From assembly GCA_023381565.1 (NCBI GenBank), contig JAMCRR010000096.1, positions 1 through 61,941 of the forward strand: a stretch of 61,941 nt of DNA. The letters run 5' to 3'. This document shows, piece by piece, positions 44,795 through 54,797 of the stretch (within the stretch, counting starts at the first letter, position 1; each line of letters starts with the position of its first letter). The DNA is from Chloroflexota bacterium (lineage in GTDB: Bacteria > Chloroflexota > Anaerolineae > Anaerolineales > Anaerolineaceae). The notes beneath the pieces are model-generated. The model was not told where the DNA came from. It saw only the letters and a program-made list of their open reading frames with translations, and did no database searches. The translations under genes were made by a program, and so were the position numbers.

Positions 44795-46726
44795 CTATTC
44801 GGATCTTACTATCCGGGCTGAAGTATGCGCGATCCGTTTGGAAATTGGAGTGACCTCCGGACATTTCCAATGGTCGCCGGGAGCCTCCATGCGTTGCCTG
44901 GCATAAGCCGGAAGGATGCCGCAGGCGAAGCAGGCTGTGCGGCAGTCGGCGCGCAGCTCCCCTTCCAGGCTGCGGCGGTACTCTTCTTTCAGGTATGCCG
45001 GGCGAACCCCGGCAAAGATATGCGACCAGGGCAGCAGCTCATCCATTTCTCGTTGGCGGTGGCTATAGAAATCAGGATCTAGCCCGGCGTCAGAAAAAGC
45101 CTTTAGCCAGGCGGTGAAATTGTATTGATCCTGCCAGGCGTCGAACTTTGCTCCGTGCTGCCAGGCGCGCAGAATGACTGCTCCAAGCCGCCGGTCTCCG
45201 CGCGAAAGCCAGGCTTCCAGCAGGGTCTCTTCGGGTTGGGTCCAGCTGAGCTTCAAATTTGAACCTCGCAGCTGACGCTTCAATAAATCCTGTTTTGCTC
45301 GGATTTGTGAAACCGAGTCGCAGGAGACCCATTGAAAAGGCGTGTGCGCTTTGGGGATAAACGTGCTCACCCCGGCATGCACCCTGACGCGCCCACCGAC
45401 TATCTTGCGCCCCTCTGCTGTGACCGCCTTGCATAGATCGACAATTGCCTGCACGTCTTCGATCGTCTCGGAGGGATGCCCGATCATAAAATATAGCTTC
45501 AAAGTGGTCCAGCCGTGGTTGAACACTGCTCGGGCAGTCTCGAGGAGTTGTTCAGTCTGGATAGGTTTGTTGATCACCCGGCGCATGCGATCGGTTGCGG
45601 CTTCGGGCGCTAATGTAAAACCGCCCCCTGGACGGGCTTCCTTTAGGCGGTCCATTAATTCCACAGAAAATGATTCGATGCGCAGGGAAGGCAGGCTGAT
45701 GGTCAGGCGCTGTTTGCCGAAACGCTGGGCGGCGGCATCTACCAGCTCGATAATCCCGGAATAATCTGAGGAAGAAAGCGAAAGCAGGGCGATTTCCTCA
45801 TACCCGGTCTGGTCGAGAGCTGTCTGAATAGCCTCCACGATTTGTTCCACCGATCTTTCGCGCACCGGGCGGTTGATCATTCCAGCGTGGCAGAACCGGC
45901 AACCCCGTGTACAGCCGCGCATAATCTCAACCGCGATGCGGTTGTGGACCGTGTCGATCGACGGCACCAGGAAGCGCGTGGGGGGGTTCGGCAGGATCGG
46001 TACAATGCGCTTCTTCACCGGCAGGGGGGCGTCTTGGACCAATTTAATAAACTTTGCCATTCTCCCATCCGGGTAGTACTCCGCACGATAGAGAGACGGT
46101 ACGTAAACTCCTCCGATTTTCGACAGCGAGCGCAGTAGATGATCACGGCTGGAGCCTGCCTGGCGCCAGACGCGATATGCGTCGACAATTTCCTGGATGA
46201 CTTCTTCACCTTCACCGATCACAAACGCATCAAAGAAATCGGACATGGGTTCGGGGTTGTAAGCAGAATGACCCCCGGCGATCACCAACGGATGCTCACT
46301 CGATCGATTGGAGGCCAGGAGGGGGATGCCTCCGAGATCGAGCAGGTTGAGAGCATTCGTGTTGAGGGTCTCGTAAGGGAGAGTGAAACCTACGATATCG
46401 AAGGCGGAAAGGGGATGCTTGCTTTCTAAGGAATACAAGGGGATGCCCGATGCGCGCATGGCTGCTTCCATATCCACCCACGGTGCATACGATCTTTCGG
46501 CCAGGGTATCGGAGCGCCGGTTGAGCAAATCATACAGGATCGCCAGGCCAAGATTTGGCAGGCCGATGTCGTAAATATCGGGGAAGACCAGGGCGATGTG
46601 GGTGCTGACCGAATCCCACGGCTTGATCACCTGGTTCAGTTCGCCCCCCACGTAACGGCCGGGTTTTTGGACGGTCAGCAAAATGCGCTCGAGCCAGCCC
46701 TGAATTTCTTCTGGGGAAAGGGTCAT
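44795..46726 (-). CDS. B12-binding radical SAM protein, TIGR03960 type
   Basis: 643 residues from ATG 46726. The N-terminal half resembles a cobalamin-binding-like domain (HIALVFPDIYDIGLPNLGLAILYDLLN, GFTLPYETLNTNALNLLDLGGIPL). The radical SAM domain has the cluster motif CTRGCRFCHAGM. LSSSDYSGI, FTLAPEAATDRMRRVINK and LKLYFMIGHPSETIEDVQAI follow. The C-terminal region ends with a cysteine cluster (CRTACFACGI). It resembles the methylthiotransferase-like family TIGR03960, usually paired with DUF2344 as here. Substrate unknown; an RNA-modification role has been suggested by neighbourhood only. Confidence 0.92.
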   Translation of the reverse strand: MTLSPEEIQGWLERILLTVQKPGRYVGGELNQVIKPWDSVSTHIALVFPDIYDIGLPNLGLAILYDLLNRRSDTLAERSYAPWVDMEAAMRASGIPLYSLESKHPLSAFDIVGFTLPYETLNTNALNLLDLGGIPLLASNRSSEHPLVIAGGHSAYNPEPMSDFFDAFVIGEGEEVIQEIVDAYRVWRQAGSSRDHLLRSLSKIGGVYVPSLYRAEYYPDGRMAKFIKLVQDAPLPVKKRIVPILPNPPTRFLVPSIDTVHNRIAVEIMRGCTRGCRFCHAGMINRPVRERSVEQIVEAIQTALDQTGYEEIALLSLSSSDYSGIIELVDAAAQRFGKQRLTISLPSLRIESFSVELMDRLKEARPGGGFTLAPEAATDRMRRVINKPIQTEQLLETARAVFNHGWTTLKLYFMIGHPSETIEDVQAIVDLCKAVTAEGRKIVGGRVRVHAGVSTFIPKAHTPFQWVSCDSVSQIRAKQDLLKRQLRGSNLKLSWTQPEETLLEAWLSRGDRRLGAVILRAWQHGAKFDAWQDQYNFTAWLKAFSDAGLDPDFYSHRQREMDELLPWSHIFAGVRPAYLKEEYRRSLEGELRADCRTACFACGILPAYARQRMEAPGDHWKCPEVTPISKRIAHTSARIVRSE

Positions 46727-46738
46727 CAATCCATACCT

Positions 46739-47023
46739 CTAAATGATCTCTACCTGCTGATCGATCAGGGTCATATCCGGCCAGGAGGTTTCGACAAAAT
46801 GGAGCACCTGGCTTAGCGCTCGTTGGGTAAAAGCATGATCGTTGCTGATCAAAGCACAGGCGATTACTGCATCCTGCCAGTGGTCTTGGTGATCGACTTC
46901 GGCGACCGAAATATTAAATTCCCGGTGCAGCCGGGCAAGCAAAGGTTTTAGCCGGCTGCGTTTCTCTTTCAAAGAAGCACAGCCCGGAAGCAATAAGTGC
47001 AGCGTCAGGATCCCTGTGGACAT
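46739..47023 (-). CDS. DUF503 (YlxP-like) protein
   Basis: 94 residues. HLLLPGCASLKEKRSRLKPLLARLHREFNISVAEVDHQDHWQDAVIACALISND is the DUF503 signature (LKEKR; NVSVAEVD-x-D-W). B. subtilis YlxP belongs here and is encoded near infB and rbfA. It is a small alpha/beta protein thought to be linked to translation or ribosome maturation, without proven function. It lies 12 bases before the radical SAM start, and so heads the three-gene minus-strand operon. Confidence 0.9.
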   Translation of the reverse strand: MSTGILTLHLLLPGCASLKEKRSRLKPLLARLHREFNISVAEVDHQDHWQDAVIACALISNDHAFTQRALSQVLHFVETSWPDMTLIDQQVEII

Positions 47024-47167
47024 TTTAAGGTGGCAAACCTGATTTCTTCGTAAAACAGCCTATAATGTAACCGATCTGCACCCTGGCGTCAATCCTGATC
47101 GCCCGACAGGCTCAAATATCCCCTTGCGGAAAGAGGTTGCGACGGGTACAATCTTCCAACGTTATCA

Positions 47168-48595
47168 ATGATGACATTTTATATGCAGGATAAATCGTCA
47201 ATGGATATTGAAATTGCTTACCAGGAAGCCCTGGATTATCTTTACAGTTTTATCGATTACAGCCTTACACGCCAATTTCGTTATTCACCAGAAAAATTCG
47301 ATCTGAGCAGGATGAAAGAATTGCTGGATAGGCTGGGGAACCCCGAACGAGCCTATCCAATCATTCACATTGCGGGGACGAAGGGAAAAGGCTCTGTATC
47401 CGCGTTTTGCGCCAGCGCCCTGCGCGCCGCAGGCTACCGGACCGGCTTATATACCTCTCCCCACCTGGAAGACTACACCGAGCGCATTCAGATTAACGGT
47501 GAAAATATACCGCATGCCGAGTTGGTAGATTTAATCGGCATTCTCAAACCGCAAGTCGACCAAATCCAGGGATTGACGACCTTTGAAATCACCACGGCTC
47601 TGGCTTACCTGTATTTTGCCCGCCAGAATGTGAATGCCGCCGTGATTGAAGTCGGGTTGGGCGGGCGGTTAGACGCCACTAATGTAGCCGAATCCCAGGT
47701 ATCGGTTATCACTGCGCTATCTTACGATCACATGAACGTTCTGGGAGATACGCTGGCCAAGATTGCCGGTGAAAAAGCGGGGATCATTAAACCCGGGAAA
47801 CCCGTCGTTTCTGCTCCGCAAAAGGAGGAGGCGCGTAAGGTGATCGAGGAGACAGCCGCCGAGCGCGGATCGCGACTGATCCAGGTAGGGAAAGACTATT
47901 TATTTGCTCCCTGGTCGCATTCCCTCGATGAGCAGACAATTCTAATCTGGTCGGCCCAAGACCAGCCCATGATCGACCAGTTCCTTGAAAATAATGCCAC
48001 ATTGGGCTGCAATCCATACTGCATGAGCATTCCGCTGCTGGGGTACCATCAGGTTGAGAATGCTGCGACGGCCTATGCTGCGCTTCAAACAGCTCGAGAA
48101 GCCGGCTTCCAAATCACTGAAGAACATATCCGTGGCGGCTTCAGCAAAGTCGTTTGGCCGGGTCGGTTCGAGCTGCTGCGTAAGACACCTCCCATGATTA
48201 TCGATTCGGCGCACAATCCCGATTCGGCGTTGAAACTACGCCTGGCCCTGGATGATTATCTGCCGGGGATGCCGGTGATCATGATTTTTGGCGCTTCTGA
48301 GGATAAAGATGTCCGCGGCATATTTACCGAATTGCTGCCGCGCGTGCAGAAAGTGATCGCCACCCAATCCGTACATCCTCGTGCCATGGAAACTGAGAAA
48401 ATTGTATCAATGGTGCATCAATTCGGCTGCCCGGCTCAGTCCGTGATACCCCTGGAAGCAGCGCTAGAAAGAGCATTGGAGCTCGCCGGTAATGAAGCCG
48501 CCGTGATCGCCACCGGCAGCATCTTCATTGCCGCGGGTGTGCGTCATGCCTGGTTTGAAAAAAGGGTTAGAGAGGGGTCTATTTATGAAAGGTGA
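47168..48595 (+). CDS. folC: folylpolyglutamate / dihydrofolate synthase FolC
   Basis: Up to 475 residues. The start is uncertain: ATG 47168 or ATG 47201, the latter with AGGA about 11 bases upstream. The Mur-ligase-type P-loop is HIAGTKGKGSVSAF. YTSPHLEDYTERIQING, EVGLGGRLDATNV, the metal/ATP segment SYDHMNVLGDTLAKIAGEKAGIIKPGKPVV and GRFELL...IIDSAHNPDS follow in family order. It adds glutamates to folates. The last codons overlap the start of lon by 11 bases. Confidence 0.93.
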   Translation: MMTFYMQDKSSMDIEIAYQEALDYLYSFIDYSLTRQFRYSPEKFDLSRMKELLDRLGNPERAYPIIHIAGTKGKGSVSAFCASALRAAGYRTGLYTSPHLEDYTERIQINGENIPHAELVDLIGILKPQVDQIQGLTTFEITTALAYLYFARQNVNAAVIEVGLGGRLDATNVAESQVSVITALSYDHMNVLGDTLAKIAGEKAGIIKPGKPVVSAPQKEEARKVIEETAAERGSRLIQVGKDYLFAPWSHSLDEQTILIWSAQDQPMIDQFLENNATLGCNPYCMSIPLLGYHQVENAATAYAALQTAREAGFQITEEHIRGGFSKVVWPGRFELLRKTPPMIIDSAHNPDSALKLRLALDDYLPGMPVIMIFGASEDKDVRGIFTELLPRVQKVIATQSVHPRAMETEKIVSMVHQFGCPAQSVIPLEAALERALELAGNEAAVIATGSIFIAAGVRHAWFEKRVREGSIYER

Positions 48596-51098
48596 TGATT
48601 GGGGACCGCGCCAGGAAGATGATGAGGAATTCAACGCTGCCCTCCACCAGCGTACCGAGGAACTGTATCGCATCCCAAACGCGGTAGCGGACCGCTACGG
48701 CTATATTGAATGCCCGGTTCTGACCTTACGCGACCTGGTAGTATTCCCGCGCATGGTTTCCCCAATCTATATCGTTCCCGGACCCAGCCTGATGGCAATC
48801 CAGGATGCGCAGCAGAATATTTCCACCGTGATCGCGCTAACCCAACGCGATGCAGAGATCGACGACCCCAGACCGGAAGACTTTTTACCCATTGGGGTGG
48901 AGATGGCAGTCGGGCGCCTTTTAAGCATGCCCGATGGCAACAACTCTGCCCTGGTGCAGGGACGCCGCAGGGTGGAAATCGTCGAATTTGTACAGCGTGA
49001 TCCTTTTTATATCGTTCGAGCGCGCGCCATCGATGAGCCGACTTTAGTCGACCGTAAGACGGATGCTCTGATGCGTACGACCCGCGATTTATTCGAGCGC
49101 TGCGTCCAGCTCGACCGCAGCCTTCCAGATGAAGCGCACCTGTTCTCGATAAACATCACCGAGCCGGGCTGGTTGGCAGATATGATCTCCACTGCCATAT
49201 CCCTGCCGCTGACCGAGCGCCAATCTTTACTCCTGATCTCCGATCCCAAGCAGCGGTTGAAGCGGGTGAACCAGCTTCTGGCGCAAGAATTGGATGTGCT
49301 GCAGCTCGAGGATGAAATTCAAACCAGGGTACAGAGTGAGGTAGACCGCAGCCAGCGTGAATTCTACCTGCGCGAGCAGATGAAAGCGATCCAGAATGAG
49401 CTCGGTGAGGGAGATATTTGGACGCGGGAGATTGCCGAACTGCGCGAGAGGGTGGAGAAAGCCAACCTGCCTGTGGAAGCACGCAGCCAGGCAGTCAAAG
49501 AAATCGAACGGCTGACGCAAATGCCGGCGATGGCTCCAGAGGTTGGCATAATCCGCACCTATCTGGATTGGATTCTGGACCTCCCCTGGAACCAGGCAAC
49601 TGAAGATAACCTCGACGTTCAGCACGCCGCCCACATCCTGGAGCAATTCCATTACGGTCTGGGAAAGGCAAAAGACCGCATTCTGGAATATATCGCCGTG
49701 CGCAGTCTTAACCCGAAGCGGACCCGGCAGCCAATCCTGTGTTTTATCGGACCTCCTGGTACCGGTAAAACCTCTCTGGGGCGTTCGATTTCGGAAGCTT
49801 TGGGGCGCAAATTCGTGCGATTGTCTTTAGGTGGGGTGCGCGACGAAGCAGAGATTCGCGGCCACCGGCGAACCTATATTGGTGCGCTTCCCGGGCGCAT
49901 TTTGCAGACAATGCGACGGGCAGGCACGATCAATCCCCTCTTTATGCTGGATGAGGTCGACAAGCTAGGTAACGATTTCCGCGGCGATCCGTCATCCGCC
50001 TTGCTGGAGGTTCTCGACCCGGAGCAGAACCATGCCTTCTCCGACCATTACCTGGAGATGCCTTACGATCTTTCTCGGGTCATGTTCATTACCACAGCAA
50101 ACTCGATCGGGAATATCCCGGTTGCCCTGCTTGACCGCATGGAAGTGATCGAATTTCCTGGATATATCGAAGAAGAAAAAATCGAGATTGCTCACCGGTT
50201 CTTGATCCCGCGACAAATCGAAGAGAGCGGTTTGGAATTGGAGGAAACCGTACTTCTCGATCCGGCGTTGAAGAGAATCATCCGCGAGTATACCTACGAG
50301 GCAGGAGTGCGCAACCTGGAGCGTGAAATCGGGCGGCTCTTCCGCAAGATTGCGCGCTTGAAATCCGAAAAGAAACACTTCCCGACCCGTATCGGCGCTT
50401 CGGTGCTTGAACGGTTCTTAGGACCCCCGCAGTTTTTCGACACCGAAGCCGAGCGGCAAGATGAAATTGGTGTGGCAACGGGTGTGGCCTGGACAGAAAA
50501 CGGCGGGGAAATTATGCCGTTGGAGGTCTTGATCCTCGAGGGAAAAGGTAATCTGCAGGTTACCGGGCAGGTAGGAGACGTGATGCAGGAGTCTGCGCAG
50601 GCCGCGCTTTCTTACCTGAAATCGCGCGCCCGCCAGTTTAGCCTGGAACCGGACATCTTCGAGAGGTTAGACGTGCACATCCACATCCCCGAAGGGGCCA
50701 TTCCAAAAGATGGTCCTTCTGCAGGCATTACGATGGGGATTGCCCTGATCTCAGCCTTTACCGAGCGCAAGGTGCACAAAGAGGTTGGGATGACGGGGGA
50801 AATCACGTTAAGGGGAAAGGTCTTGCCGGTCGGAGGCGTGCGCGAGAAAGTGCTTGCAGCTCACCGGGCCGGCCTGAAAACCATCATCCTACCCGAGAGG
50901 AATCTGAAGGACCTGGTTGACGTGCCCAAAAAGGTGCGCACCGATTTGATGATCGTCCCCGTGGTTCACATGGATCAGGTTGTGGAAGTGGCCTTACATC
51001 CGGCATCCGGAAAACCCAACCGGGTAAGGAAATCTCATTCAGAGAAAATTGAGGAAAAAACGCCGCTGGAGATTGAAGGGAAAGCCGGAAACCCGTAA
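48585..51098 (+). CDS. lon: ATP-dependent Lon protease
   Basis: 837 residues from ATG 48585, which has AGAGGGG upstream and overlaps the folC stop. An N-terminal extension of about 40 residues precedes the LON substrate-binding domain (VLTLRDLVVFPRMVSPIYI). A coiled middle (LDVLQLEDEIQTRVQ, REFYLREQMKAIQNELGE) leads into the AAA module: Walker A GPPGTGKTSLGRSI, Walker B FMLDEVDKL, and sensor TANSIGNIP. The protease domain has the catalytic Ser in PKDGPSAGITMG and Lys in LRGKVLPVGGVREK. A basic/Glu-rich tail (about 815-837) follows. It degrades misfolded and regulatory proteins. Confidence 0.97.
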   Translation: MKGDDWGPRQEDDEEFNAALHQRTEELYRIPNAVADRYGYIECPVLTLRDLVVFPRMVSPIYIVPGPSLMAIQDAQQNISTVIALTQRDAEIDDPRPEDFLPIGVEMAVGRLLSMPDGNNSALVQGRRRVEIVEFVQRDPFYIVRARAIDEPTLVDRKTDALMRTTRDLFERCVQLDRSLPDEAHLFSINITEPGWLADMISTAISLPLTERQSLLLISDPKQRLKRVNQLLAQELDVLQLEDEIQTRVQSEVDRSQREFYLREQMKAIQNELGEGDIWTREIAELRERVEKANLPVEARSQAVKEIERLTQMPAMAPEVGIIRTYLDWILDLPWNQATEDNLDVQHAAHILEQFHYGLGKAKDRILEYIAVRSLNPKRTRQPILCFIGPPGTGKTSLGRSISEALGRKFVRLSLGGVRDEAEIRGHRRTYIGALPGRILQTMRRAGTINPLFMLDEVDKLGNDFRGDPSSALLEVLDPEQNHAFSDHYLEMPYDLSRVMFITTANSIGNIPVALLDRMEVIEFPGYIEEEKIEIAHRFLIPRQIEESGLELEETVLLDPALKRIIREYTYEAGVRNLEREIGRLFRKIARLKSEKKHFPTRIGASVLERFLGPPQFFDTEAERQDEIGVATGVAWTENGGEIMPLEVLILEGKGNLQVTGQVGDVMQESAQAALSYLKSRARQFSLEPDIFERLDVHIHIPEGAIPKDGPSAGITMGIALISAFTERKVHKEVGMTGEITLRGKVLPVGGVREKVLAAHRAGLKTIILPERNLKDLVDVPKKVRTDLMIVPVVHMDQVVEVALHPASGKPNRVRKSHSEKIEEKTPLEIEGKAGNP

Positions 51099-51155
51099 CC
51101 CTATGGGTGAATGCCCCACTTATGCAGCAATTTCTGGGGTAACAGACCGGTAAAA

Positions 51156-51611
51156 TCAGGCGTGTTGTTTGTCGTTCTGTAGGGCGCGGATTCCGTTGCG
51201 AACCTGGGTCAGACTACGGTCCATTTCGACTTCCAGACGGGTTAATGTCTCCAGGACGTAATCATCGGCATCGCGTTTTGTGGCTTCGGCTTCGACTCGT
51301 CCCTGAGCGACAATCTGCTCGGCGCGTGCCTGGGCAGCGGAAACGATCGCGTCCCTTTCAACGAACTGGTCGCTTTTCTCGCGCGCCAGCGAGAGAGTCC
51401 GGTTGGCCTCTTCCTGCGCCTGTGCCAGGATGCGATCGCGTTGCGCCAGGAGCTGCTGCGCTTTCTTTACTTCCTCAGGAATGGATACTCGCATCTGGTC
51501 AATTAAGTCGAGGAAACGATCTTCATTGACAAGAACGCTGTGGGTTAGCCAAATCGGACGACTTTCATTAAATAACTCTTCAAGGCGATCGACTAGATGT
51601 TGAATATCCAT
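51156..51611 (-). CDS. coiled-coil protein (DivIVA/ATP-synthase-b-like), function unknown
   Basis: 151 residues, almost wholly helical. An N-terminal region (HLVDRLEELFNESRPIW, VLVNEDRFLDLIDQMRVSIPEEVKKAQ) is followed by a charged coiled coil from about 45 to 145 (QLLAQRDRILAQAQEEANRT..., AQARAEQIVAQGRVEAEATKRDADDYVLETL). There is no membrane segment. Similar short proteins occur next to coaD in Chloroflexota and Firmicutes and are sometimes annotated as ATPase- or DivIVA-like; the role is unknown. It lies 80 bases downstream of coaD with its own ribosome site (GGAGGACG), probably the last gene of the recG-coaD operon. Confidence 0.75.
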   Translation of the reverse strand: MDIQHLVDRLEELFNESRPIWLTHSVLVNEDRFLDLIDQMRVSIPEEVKKAQQLLAQRDRILAQAQEEANRTLSLAREKSDQFVERDAIVSAAQARAEQIVAQGRVEAEATKRDADDYVLETLTRLEVEMDRSLTQVRNGIRALQNDKQHA

Positions 51612-51691
51612 AACGTCCTCCGCTCGAATATGCTCGTATGATACCTGCAGGATTCACTCCATAGTGTAGACTTGAAGTCGAAATTCGTCAA

Positions 51692-52216
51692 TCAATCGCG
51701 TAAACTTGTATTCGGAACAAGAGTTTGGCCATCTCCTAACTCACGGAATCGTTCAGTGAGTGCAATCACTACGTGGGGTGGAACCATGCTGCTGACATCT
51801 CCGCCCAGGGAGGCAATTTCGCGTACCGTGGTCGATGAGAGGAAGCTATGTTCCTCGCTGGTGATCAAAGCCATGACCTCAATATCAGGATCGATGCGGT
51901 GATTGGCAAGGGCCATGCGGAACTCGTGTTCAAAATCGGAGAAGACCCTCAAGCCGCGCACGATTACCGATGCCTGGATTTCTTTGCAGAAATGGACGGT
52001 CAATCCTCGATAGCCTACCACCCGTATGCCGCTTTCTCCTGAGAAAGTTTGCCGAACCTGAGCCAGGCGTTCTTCTGGTGAGAATAGCGGATTCTTTAAA
52101 GGCCGATCGTAGACGGCGACCACAACTTCGTCAAAGATGCGGGCGGCCCGATGAACGATGTCGATGTGACCGTGATGAATTGGATCGAATGTGCCGGGGA
52201 ATACTGCGCGGACCAT
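51692..52216 (-). CDS. coaD: phosphopantetheine adenylyltransferase CoaD
   Basis: 174 residues. The nucleotidyltransferase motif TFDPIHHGHIDIVHRA (HxGH) is at the N-terminus. VYDRPLKNPLFSPEERL, IVRGLRVFSDFEHEFRMALANHRID (a CoaD signature) and EEHSFLSSTTVREIASLGGD follow. It makes dephospho-CoA from phosphopantetheine and ATP. It starts one base after the recG stop, so the two are translationally coupled. Confidence 0.96.
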   Translation of the reverse strand: MVRAVFPGTFDPIHHGHIDIVHRAARIFDEVVVAVYDRPLKNPLFSPEERLAQVRQTFSGESGIRVVGYRGLTVHFCKEIQASVIVRGLRVFSDFEHEFRMALANHRIDPDIEVMALITSEEHSFLSSTTVREIASLGGDVSSMVPPHVVIALTERFRELGDGQTLVPNTSLRD

Positions 52217-52217
52217 G

Positions 52218-54749
52218 CTAACTTACGTCTCCTTTGCCTTTGCGCCACAACTCTTTGAGTTTTATCGCAAGCTGCTCGTGCTCTGGCTGGACGAGATATG
52301 GGTCGAGGTTGAAAATTGCCTGGGCCTGTACGCGCGCTTTCTCGATCAAACGAATATCGGACAAAGTAGCCATCTCCAACTCGGCAAAACCGGATTGGCG
52401 CGTGCCTAAGAAATCTCCTGGGCCGCGCTGCTCCAGGTCTTTTTGCGCCAGTACAAAGCCATCATTAGTTTCAGCCATGGCATACAGCCGTTCGTTCTCA
52501 GCGGCGCCCTCGTTTTCCGGAATGAGGAGGCAGTACGATTTTGCATCCCCTCGGCCAACGCGACCACGGAACTGGTGCAGCTGGGCCAGGCCGAACCGGT
52601 TCGCGCCTTCAACCAGCATAACGGTGGCATTCGGAACGTCTACGCCAACCTCGACGACAGATGTAGATACCAGCACCGCATTCTGATTATCCCGGAACCG
52701 CTTCATCACCTCGTCCTTCTCTTCTGGCTTCAAGCGCCCGTGCAGGAGCCCGATCTGCAAATGGGGAAATATTTCTTTTTGCATGCGGGCATGTTCTTCG
52801 ACCGCTGCAGGGACTTCCTCGTTCTCGCCCTGCTCGATCAACGGATAGATGATGAACGCCTGGTGCCCCTGATTGACCTCGGATTTGATCAGGGAATAGG
52901 CGCGCTCTCGCTCGCTTGGGTAAAGAATGTGCGTCTCGATGATCTGGCGCCCGGCGGGCATTTCGTCCATCACCGAAAGATCTAAATCACCGTACACCGT
53001 GAGAGCCAGGGAGCGCGGGATCGGTGTGGCCGTCATGACCAGCAAGTGGGGATTTTCGCCTTTGAGACGCAATGCAGCGCGCTGCTCAACGCCGAAGCGG
53101 TGCTGTTCATCTACCACCACGAGCTGCAGGTGTGAAAAGCTGATGGGGTCTTCGATCAAGGCGTGCGTACCGACAACGATTTTAATTGTGCCATCGGCAA
53201 GACCTTCCCGAATGGTTTCTTTCTCTGCCTCAGGGGTATCGCCGAGCAAGAGTTTGATCTGGGTGGTATCTAAAGGCTGCTCCGAATTGTCCTCGGGATT
53301 TGCCGCAAGCAGGCGCAGGAGGGTACGATAATGCTGCTCGGCAAGGATGCTGGTTGGGGCCATGAATGCCGCCTGGGCGCCGCTGCAGGCGATAATCGAC
53401 ATAGCCAGCGCAGCAACCACCGTTTTGCCAGAGCCAACATCGCCCTGGATGAGGCGATTCATGGGATGACCTGAAGCCAGGTCGGTGCGTATCTCATCCA
53501 TGGTTTTAAGCTGTGCGCCTGTAAGCTGGTACGGTAAGCGGGACAGTTGATTTTGGTACCATTCCTCGGGCATTGTGTAGGTTTTGGCGACCGCAGACTG
53601 CCAGTCCAATTTCTGCTGCAGCACGCCAAGCTGCAGCATGAAAATCTCATCGAAAGCCAGGCGTTCGCAAGCTGCTTTCAGTTGCTCGGCTGAGTCAGGT
53701 GAATGTGCCTGAACTAGAGCCTGGGATAAACCCATCAGGTTCGCAGCTTGCCGTGTCGTACTGGGTAAATAATCGTCGACCTGCAAGGCTCCGTAGGACA
53801 CAAACTGTTTAATGATATTGCCGAGCCTTTGCTGGGAAATGCCGGCAGTTAAACGATATACCGGCACAATCCGGTTCGTATTGATCTGCTCCTGGGCAAT
53901 CGGATCCCATGCGGGATTGCTGATCATTAATCGTCCCAGATATTGGTTAATCTTCCCGGAAACGGAGATGGGCATGCCAGGGCGAAGCTGGTTCGCAATC
54001 CAGGGTTGGTTGAACCAGGTCAGGCGCAAACTACCAGTTCCATCGCCCAGGATGGCTTCAGTAAGCGACAGATGCCTGTCGGGCAGCTGCCGCGTGCTTA
54101 CATTCTGTATGGTGCCGATCACAGTGACTACTTCGCCGTATACCAGACGGTTAATCGGTTTCAAGCTGCTGTAGTCGTTATACCGGCGGGGAAAGTAATA
54201 CAGTAAATCGCGCAGATTGTGTAATCCCAGGGTCTCGAGAGTCTTGGCAATCTGAGGACCGATCCCCTGGATGACAGTCAAGGGCGCATTCAGGCCGAGG
54301 TTGCCCGTATCGCCCGTTCCAATGATCTTCTTGAATGAGCGAGAGGGTGGGACAGGTAATGATTCGTGACGCAGGATTTCTCGAGTCTTCCGGGTTTGGT
54401 GTGGCTCAGGAAATTGTTTTCGGGTGACAGCAGGCGGAGGTACGCTCGAATTTGCCTCTGATTTATTGGGCGCAGGTTGAAAAGGCCTGACGCCTCCCTT
54501 CCTGCCGGTTTGTATGAACTGCCAGAGATCCTTCAACGTTTGGACGCGCTCTTCAGGCTGCTGTGAGGGATATTTATCCAGGGTGGAGATCACCGCCCGG
54601 ATCATTTCTTCTGGCAAATTGTCTGCGCGCGCATCGGATTCCCAAGCCTGAAGAATCTTATCCAGGCCACCCACAACGGCATGATTATCGTAACGGCGTT
54701 TTGCCTCAAGATTGAAATACTTGTGCAATTTTTCTAATGAGGGCTGCAT
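52218..54749 (-). CDS. recG: ATP-dependent DNA helicase RecG
   Basis: 843 residues, about 150 more than E. coli RecG, the excess at the N-terminus. That extension (1-155) is helical, then rich in Pro, Ser and Arg, and has no recognised domain. The wedge/OB part begins LTVIQGIGPQIAKTLETLGL and YFPRRYNDYSS. Helicase motifs follow: LTGAQLKTMDEI, RLIQGDVGSGKTVVAA (Walker A), VVDEQHRFG (DEQH, RecG-type Walker B), VMTATPIPRSLAL, STSVVEVGVDVPNATVMLVEGANRFGLAQLHQFRGRVGRG. RecG remodels stalled forks and junctions. It is coupled to coaD downstream and follows the DegV pair. Confidence 0.96.
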   Translation of the reverse strand: MQPSLEKLHKYFNLEAKRRYDNHAVVGGLDKILQAWESDARADNLPEEMIRAVISTLDKYPSQQPEERVQTLKDLWQFIQTGRKGGVRPFQPAPNKSEANSSVPPPAVTRKQFPEPHQTRKTREILRHESLPVPPSRSFKKIIGTGDTGNLGLNAPLTVIQGIGPQIAKTLETLGLHNLRDLLYYFPRRYNDYSSLKPINRLVYGEVVTVIGTIQNVSTRQLPDRHLSLTEAILGDGTGSLRLTWFNQPWIANQLRPGMPISVSGKINQYLGRLMISNPAWDPIAQEQINTNRIVPVYRLTAGISQQRLGNIIKQFVSYGALQVDDYLPSTTRQAANLMGLSQALVQAHSPDSAEQLKAACERLAFDEIFMLQLGVLQQKLDWQSAVAKTYTMPEEWYQNQLSRLPYQLTGAQLKTMDEIRTDLASGHPMNRLIQGDVGSGKTVVAALAMSIIACSGAQAAFMAPTSILAEQHYRTLLRLLAANPEDNSEQPLDTTQIKLLLGDTPEAEKETIREGLADGTIKIVVGTHALIEDPISFSHLQLVVVDEQHRFGVEQRAALRLKGENPHLLVMTATPIPRSLALTVYGDLDLSVMDEMPAGRQIIETHILYPSERERAYSLIKSEVNQGHQAFIIYPLIEQGENEEVPAAVEEHARMQKEIFPHLQIGLLHGRLKPEEKDEVMKRFRDNQNAVLVSTSVVEVGVDVPNATVMLVEGANRFGLAQLHQFRGRVGRGDAKSYCLLIPENEGAAENERLYAMAETNDGFVLAQKDLEQRGPGDFLGTRQSGFAELEMATLSDIRLIEKARVQAQAIFNLDPYLVQPEHEQLAIKLKELWRKGKGDVS

Positions 54750-54797
54750 CTTCTAATTTTACCGCAATCCCGGTTGGAACGAAAAAAGCGTACGGTG

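Noticed and set aside
51113-51150. CCCCA/TGGGG hairpin after lon as terminator
   Set aside because: Five pairs with a long loop and no T tract; too weak to support.
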